Shown: in pieces, positions 58,378 to 64,000 of the stretch
Layout of the letters: every line of letters begins with the position of its first letter
Position numbering within the stretch: position 1 is the first letter of the stretch
NCBI GenBank assembly: GCA_038030265.1
Contig: CM075939.1
Span: forward strand, 54,975,253 to 55,039,252
Direction of reading: 5' to 3'
DNA from: Corythucha ciliata
Lineage: Eukaryota; Arthropoda; Insecta; Hemiptera; Tingidae
DNA length: 64,000 nucleotides
Program-made: the position numbers and the translations under genes
The notes under the pieces: generated by a model
What the model saw: the letters and a program-made list of their open reading frames with translations, nothing else
What the model was told of the DNA's origin: nothing
Database searches by the model: none

Positions 58378-58520
58378 GGTTACCGGTAAAGGTAGCGTGT
58401 CGGCCTTGACCAGCTGGAAAGGCCGCAGGACGTGCACGTGCCAGGTCACTTCCCCGAAGTCCTGACATGTGCCCTCCGGGGGTTCAAGTCAACCCACCGG
58501 GTACCGCGCTGGTTCTGTGC
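58378..58520 (+). mobile_element. tRNA-derived SINE-like sequence
   Basis: GGTAGCGTGTCGGCC near 58392 resembles a pol III A box region. GGGGGTTCAAGTCAACCC near 58477 resembles a B box (GGTTCRANTC), with a possible AGGCCGCAGGA arm between them. Boxes are about 85 bp apart, longer than in a canonical tRNA, and the cloverleaf cannot be completed, so this is at best a SINE head or decayed tRNA-like element. It sits exactly at a family A / family B boundary. Confidence 0.3.
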
Positions 58521-58524
58521 AATC

Positions 58525-59045
58525 AAATTTTTAATTCAGGCCCTAAAAATGACCATCATGAGGTACAAAAAACAGCTAAGCTGACTGCAGTACAAGCCTT
58601 GAAAAGGCTCAACGTAGCCATACTCGCCCTGAAAATGGCAAAACCGACCCATTCGAACTCCAAACTAGCCAATCGCACATGGCAAATGTTTAAAACTGAC
58701 GATTTGAGCCTTCAAAATGCCAAAAAACTAACTACGGGCGTTCGAAAAATGGCCAAACTGACACTTCACACCTTGAAAATGGCTAAACTTATATATTTTG
58801 CGACCTAAAAAACAACCAAACCGACAATGCCAAGCCCTGATGTCTTGACGGACCATTCTTGTCTTAAGAATGACAAAACTGAATATTTTTTCGTCGAAAA
58901 AAATGGTAAAATTAACTATTCACGCCCTAAGAATGGCCATACTGATAATCAAACTGGCTATTCACATCTTAAAAATGTAAAAAAAATGAATCTATGCGCC
59001 CAAAAAAAGGCGTGCTTGCCAACAGCTAGCTCTGTTGTGAGCCCC
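58525..59045 (+). repeat. Family B array
   Basis: Units such as GCCCTGAAAATGGCAAAAC, CGACCATTCG and CACGCCCTAAGAATGGCC. The 113- and 73-codon ORFs here are repeat translations (recurrent LKMAKLT-type peptides). Confidence 0.75.
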
Positions 59046-59249
59046 TGACCCACTGAAAATGGCTGGCGACCTCAGAAGTGTCATCTCCTAGACCATAAAA
59101 AACGTCTTGCGCAGGTGACAGACACGATCAAATGACTAATCATGAAAACCACCAGTATTGTACGTATAATCTGAAGGAAATAAATTGTCTTGCACATGTG
59201 AAAAAAGACCCCCCCCCCTCTCTGGCCGGGTCCAGGGGAGGGGGATTGA
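59046..59249. other. Short spacer
   Basis: No recognisable feature except a C run near 59210 and GGCCGGGTCCAGGGGAGG just upstream of the reverse-transcriptase remnant. Confidence 0.5.
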
Positions 59250-60010
59250 GCCCTTGGGCTTCGTTTTTTCGACATTTCAACGGCTTTTGACATGTATGCC
59301 ATTGTTTTATATGGTCGCTAAACTTGGGCATTACGGGTATTTCCCCTATCTTCGATCCGGGTGCTTCGGGTAGCTATATCTCGTTGGGGCGTTTTCAGAG
59401 TGTCTACCTTGGTGATCACCTGTCTGGGGCCCGCGCTGTCTTGTCTGGAGTGCCGCAGGGCTCAATTCTCGGGCCACTACTTTTTACCATCTTCGTTAAC
59501 GACTTGCCGTTCAGATTGGATCGTGGTGTCAGACCATATGCGGACGACAATGCCATCGTGATGCTGCCTGATGTGTCGTTGCAGGGGAGCTGTGAGTGTT
59601 CGGTGAAGGACTGGATTGAATTAAACCACCTCTGTCTGAATGTCCAGAAGACACAGTTTCTCCTTGAAGATGAAGGATAGGTCAGTTCGTCAAGCTGTGA
59701 AAGCGCTCGGGGTTATCGTGGATGGATCTCTCGACTTGACGGCTCACGTAGATTCTGTTCTGAAGAGGTTGACGCAGAAATTGTTTGTCCTGCGGTGCAT
59801 CCGGACGTTCTGCGGCTGGTGTATTTTTCCTTTTTCCATTGCCTGCCACTGTGGGAAAACTCGGTTAATGCCAGTTAAGTATTCGTTGTGCAAAAGCGAG
59901 CCGTACGCCTGCTTTGTGGTATCAAGCCACGTGACTCCTGCAGAGATGCTTTTAGGCGCTCAACGATTTTGACCTTGACATGAGTTTTTATTCACCAATG
60001 TCTGAGCCTC
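59250..60010 (+). pseudogene. L2/CR1-like LINE reverse transcriptase remnant
   Basis: Recognisable in order: an F-DISTAFD motif (from 59271, in another frame), SGVPQGSILGPLLFTIFVND (from about 59438), the catalytic YADD at 59537-59548 which is intact, the thumb-side LNVQKTQFLL, then after a frameshift near 59660-59685 ALGVIVDGSLDLTAHVD, and after another shift near 59810 a QKRAVRLLCGI-type block and a tail with stops to about 60010. The protein would copy LINE RNA. Both ends are missing, the middle of the RT between FD and SGVPQ is scrambled, and no 3' UTR or A tail is evident. The L2/CR1 assignment rests on motif style. Confidence 0.85.
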
Positions 60011-60219
60011 GCGCCCATGGCAGTGATGGATTATCTTTCGCCAGCGTGCACTCCTATATGATACCCGCGGAAAGGGCTGTTTGTTGCCTGGGACGTTCAG
60101 TTCATCAAGGACGGCGAATAGCTCCACGTTAGAAAAACATTTTGAGTGGTAAATATTGACAGCTGATTCTTAATCTTGCGGATTTTTTTGCTTTGGGTTT
60201 GATGGAGCACAAATCGCTT

Positions 60220-61190
60220 AATTTTGTTTTTGAAGAAGCAAATTCAGCAATATTCTAGCTTTTACAGAAACATATCAATTCAATTCCATTGTTCAAGGAG
60301 CTGAACCCACAAAGTTCCATATCAGAGAGAGCCAAACATGCAAGACGTTTCATAAAAGAGCAAAATCCGTCGATTTTTGTATTTAAAAAGTGCGTAATGA
60401 CAAAATTCGATCTCCGGAGGAGCCAATCCATGAATTTGGACACTTAATGGAGCCAATCCTATGAAATTGGTTTTTGTAGAAGCACAATTCATGAAATCTG
60501 GAGTTTCAAGTACACGAATTATCCGAATGTTGTGGTTTTCATCAAGTCCAATCAGTGAAATTCAGTTATTGAAGGAAACAAACAAACAAACCAAACGTAT
60601 AGGAGTGGACAGAGCGATATTTTCACAATTTTTTTTGTGAGAAAGCGCACAGACCGCTAAATTCGCTCAATTTGGTTTTCAGACGAGCCAAATCCATGAA
60701 ATTTGGCCTTTAGGGAGCCTGTATCCACGAGAGTTGAGTAATTACAATTTGGTAGGTAATAGGGAGCTGAAGTGCGTGAAAATTCGCTGAGTTTGGTTGC
60801 GTTTAATGAGCCAATCCTGAGAAATTCGATGGTTGGAGGAGTGGAATTCACCAATTTGTCGGGGTAATGGAAAAGCTGACTGCCCGCTGCATTATAGATA
60901 ATCGAAGGAGGCAAACTCACAAATTTGATGTTATTAATAGAGCCAACCTTCGACAATTTGACATTGGACTTTGAGGGGGGGGGGGGTAAACGCGCAAAGT
61001 GAAATTTGATTTTTGAAGAGGGAACCCCGTGATTATAAGATAATTAGAGAGCCGGATACGAAATTAGATCTTTGCGAGCTTTCCCACATCGAAAGAGTTT
61101 GTGTTTAGAGCCAACCCGGAAAATGTTATTTTCGAAGGAGCCAAATCCACGAAAAAATTCATTGTGGAGGAGGAGGAGGAGTGAATTTTG
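60220..61190 (+). repeat. Family C array (~1 kb)
   Basis: About twenty diverged units of roughly 40-45 bp, e.g. GGAGCCAATCCATGAATTTGG and GAGCCAAATCCATGAAATTTG (overlapping views of the same unit), with TTTTTGAAGGAG linkers. A G run (about 60975-60986) lies within. This is the largest family C block of the window. Confidence 0.75.
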
Positions 61191-61194
61191 AGAT

Positions 61195-64000
61195 CATGGG
61201 CGCGTTCGATGCTTTTTATTTGTGCTTTCACAATAATTTTAAATAACGAAGCTGTAAATCACGCGGCACATTCTTGCTGTCGTCTACCTATATTGAAGCT
61301 TTTAGACTGTTCATTCAAACGTGTTATTTAACGACTTTTATCCTTCCTGTTACTTGCAACAGTAAACGTTTGAAATAGCTACTTCTTCTATGCAACAAGT
61401 TGGAAAATTGTTGGTTAGCATGACAATAAGTCAAGAGGGAAATGACCTCCAGACTCTTCAACAGCAGCGCCTTCAAGAGTTTTCAGCCGCTGCGTTGGTC
61501 AGTCTCGGAGATTCTACAATTCAGAACATTGAAGTATTATTTAATCTCCCCCCTCCGACCATCTCTGAGAAATTACGCTTGAATAAAGCGGTTGTTTCGG
61601 ATCATTTTTACATAACTTCCAATAAGTAGGTTGGTATGTTGGACACTTCCTATTAGGAATTTCCCACAGAGTTACCAAGCAGCGAGAAAGGACAGGATGA
61701 TATTTTGTTCCTCCCGAAATTAAAAAAAAAGAAAAAAGTACGCTGAAATGTAACTTGGCATGAGGCAGGTGGTCATCATAATCACACGGAAATTCTAGGG
61801 TGGCTAAATCGTCTTCAAATGACTCCCGGGACGGGAAGAAAGGTATACTTCCCGTGGTATTGAGGTCGTAAGGATCAAGTTTTTACGCGACGAGTACGCT
61901 TTTGCTATTATACTTTTTTTTTTTTGTTCGTCACAGTGTCCCCCTTCCCCATATCATGAACTTTGAAAGAGAGGGAGCCCCCTCGTCCTTTCACCACTTC
62001 GCGGCACCTTTGCAGGTGGGATTTGTCTTTTTTTTTTTTCTTGACGCGACCAAAACGGGCGGGGGGATGCTTATGAACTCAAGTTGAAGAGAGAAATTTC
62101 ACTGGATCTCTAAGCGTGAACGAGTAAACACGGGTGAAACGCGTGTTTTATGCGTGCGGAATCTCGGTGAAGAACCGCAGTATTTTTCGAGTGAATGACA
62201 AACTTTAAAAAAATTAGTGATTATGGGTGAAATGAGTGAACTGAATTTGAAATCGCCTCAGCCAGCGTTATCAAAACTTAGGATTCAGCCCGATAAGGTA
62301 AAAAAAAAGTGCTAATTTTTGCGTACAAATCAAGAATTATTTGACCTATCTTTAAACTTTCACTAAAGGCACTGTTTTAAGCATCACCGTGTACATCATT
62401 TTCCATAATACATTAATCCGCTTTCACTGTAACGGTGCATTCTTCAAAATGTGTTCCTCTATTAGTTAACGTCTCATCTAAACTGTTCTACCGCCCAAGC
62501 GCCGACAAGGAAAGAAGGTCCTGCAGGAAATTGCATAACTTCTCAAATGTTATTTCCTGCTGCTGATTGATTTCTGCTAGTGTTTTTCTTATAAAGTCGA
62601 ATTCTTTCGAGCTTCTTAAACAGAAAAAAAAAAAGTTTTCTCCCGTGTTGTTTAACCTCGTTCTTGTCATTCACTTTGCGACAATGAAAGTGGGAACATC
62701 TCTGCTCTTTTTTTCTTATTCTTTCACCTCTGGGCGCATCCTTGAATAAGTGAATCTCCTTCTGTATTGTTATCGTTTTCGATAGAGAAGATCCTTGATT
62801 CCCTGACCTAATACAGTTGCTCTGAAAGGGAAACTTTTAATTTATCGACTTGATCACTTTTGTTGGGCCTGAGGTTGTGTGTGTGTTTGGACGGGGGGGG
62901 GGGAGAATGGATTGTTTCAAATGAGGGCTATCCGGTCATTAAAGTTTCTTTTTGGCTGAGGTCATAAAATCTTTTGCTTATGCATGCGTTAGGTCGGTGT
63001 GTCATAAGATTTTTTCGAGAAGGGGAAGTGAAATTCAAGGGTGCGTCCCACGTATACATACCAAAAAACAACTCCGTCCAGAAACGCGTGTTTACTCAAC
63101 AATTCGCGTCTTCAACAATATTCATATATTTTTGGCTCGTGTTTGAGAACCCGGCGTTCCCTTCTTTAAGGCACAGTTGAACAACCGCGATTTTAAATCA
63201 CATTTTTTTTAAAAGACGTTTAACCGTTCAAACTTCACATCTGATAGGCTCAGCTCAATAATAAGGCGGGTACCACACAGGGCACCATTCGCATTCAATT
63301 TTCCTCTCCCGTCTAATAACCCAACGGGTAATCGTCGACAAATTGAAACCACAATCCTCTCTGACAGTTTTTCAATAAACCCGGGCCACTATCCACCTGT
63401 AATTGTCATTGTTTCCAGCTCAATAGGTTGGCATTTTTCTCCAGGGGACAATTAAATTAGAACAAAGTAACAAATAGTATTTTTATCTCGACTAGGTACA
63501 CGTATAGCTCGTACGAATGATGAATTGTATTTCTCCTCGATGTTTACCGCAATTTCAGGACTTCAAGTCTTCCAGTAGCTTATGTCAACGATGTTTTTTA
63601 TTTCATGTAAAAAACAACAGTCGTACAAAAATTCGAGTTGTCTTTGTCATCGTTTTTTTTTTTTTACTGCTCTTAACTGAGAGGCTAGAACAAAGTTTCT
63701 GTTTTCATTGTTCGCCAACTCATCTCATTACTTCCCACATTGAGCGTGTGAAGACAATAGACGGAAGGTGATCGACGTGCGGTGACACCTTGCTCCGAGG
63801 CTCATCTGAAAAACGTTGAGTGTGATGTCGTTTGGGGAACCTTTTCCTACACAGATTGCCTCAATCACAATTATTAGGACCAGAGTTGCTTGCGGGGGAG
63901 AGTTACGGCCTGATTTACGTTGATTTCAACGATTCAGATATCCGGGGAGGAGAAAGCCCATCAAGAAACACCACGAAACTCGATTTGATCATTATTTTAG
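61195..64000. other. Spacer to window end; no gene recognised
   Basis: The most gene-like ORF is 79 codons at 61390-61629 (rich in Q, L and S), but it has no known motif or splice context I can defend. Several T and G runs occur (near 61915, 62030, 62893 and 63653). Confidence 0.5.

Noticed and set aside
58467..58808. 113-codon ORF with repeated LKMAKLT-like peptides
   Set aside because: It is a translation of the family B array.
61390..61629. 79-codon ORF with gene-like composition
   Set aside because: It looks more protein-like than its neighbours but has no known motif, and I could not define splice sites or a promoter; insufficient to annotate.

Overview
The window looks like gene-poor, repeat-dense nuclear DNA from an animal, plausibly an arthropod. 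Evidence: a Jockey-clade LINE, an L2/CR1-like LINE, a Ty3/gypsy element with a 5-bp target duplication, many palindromic or TIR-bounded non-autonomous elements, AT-rich spacers with long A/T runs and unusually frequent poly-G/poly-C runs, and no long host ORF, operon structure, rRNA, recognisable tRNA or CRISPR. The arthropod assignment is inference from transposon types only. I could not identify a single host exon.

By rough estimate a third of the window is three families of degenerate arrays. Family A (period about 30 bp, GCGCTAATTCGCGG followed by CTAAAATTGAGAAAAA) fills 1-761, 3314-3515, 13480-16210, 20440-21190, 26826-28895, 34205-35520, most of 36445-37330, 37925-38245, 41905-43180, 43620-44790, 50373-50515, 50680-52010 and 56220-58375, in both orientations. 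Family B (about 30-33 bp, around ATGGCAAAACTGAC and TTCGCGCCCT) fills 17950-19240, 26140-26815, 35999-36249 plus 37394-37900, and 58525-59045. Family C (units around GAGCCAATCCACGAAATT) fills 25920-26130, 28920-29375 and 60220-61190. Several A blocks are copies of one another at kilobase scale (direct or inverted), and one A block (36250-37393) lies inside terminal inverted repeats flanked by TAAAA and interrupts a B array. So at least some of these arrays appear to be the interior of dispersed DNA transposons rather than a local satellite.

Mobile elements: an LTR-like insert of about 2.55 kb with an internal higher-order repeat (762-3313); a frameshifted Jockey element whose RT active site reads FAND instead of FADD (11170-13320); a minus-strand gypsy element flanked by AATGG (48184-50367), whose 5' LTR is fused directly to the RNase H coding region; an L2/CR1-like RT remnant (59250-60010); a TTAA-flanked palindromic MITE (35661-35892); a hAT-like MITE candidate (42317-42507); a SINE-like sequence (58378-58520).

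The most striking single structures are two large palindromes: a near-perfect hairpin at 7826-8410 (two arms of about 275 bp, 30-bp loop) and an older foldback element at 17011-17752. Remaining stretches (3626-7825, 9571-11169, 19241-20439, 21196-25919, 29376-34200, 38246-41900, 44791-47650, 52373-56215, 61195-64000) are AT-rich spacer where I see only short ORFs without recognisable domains.
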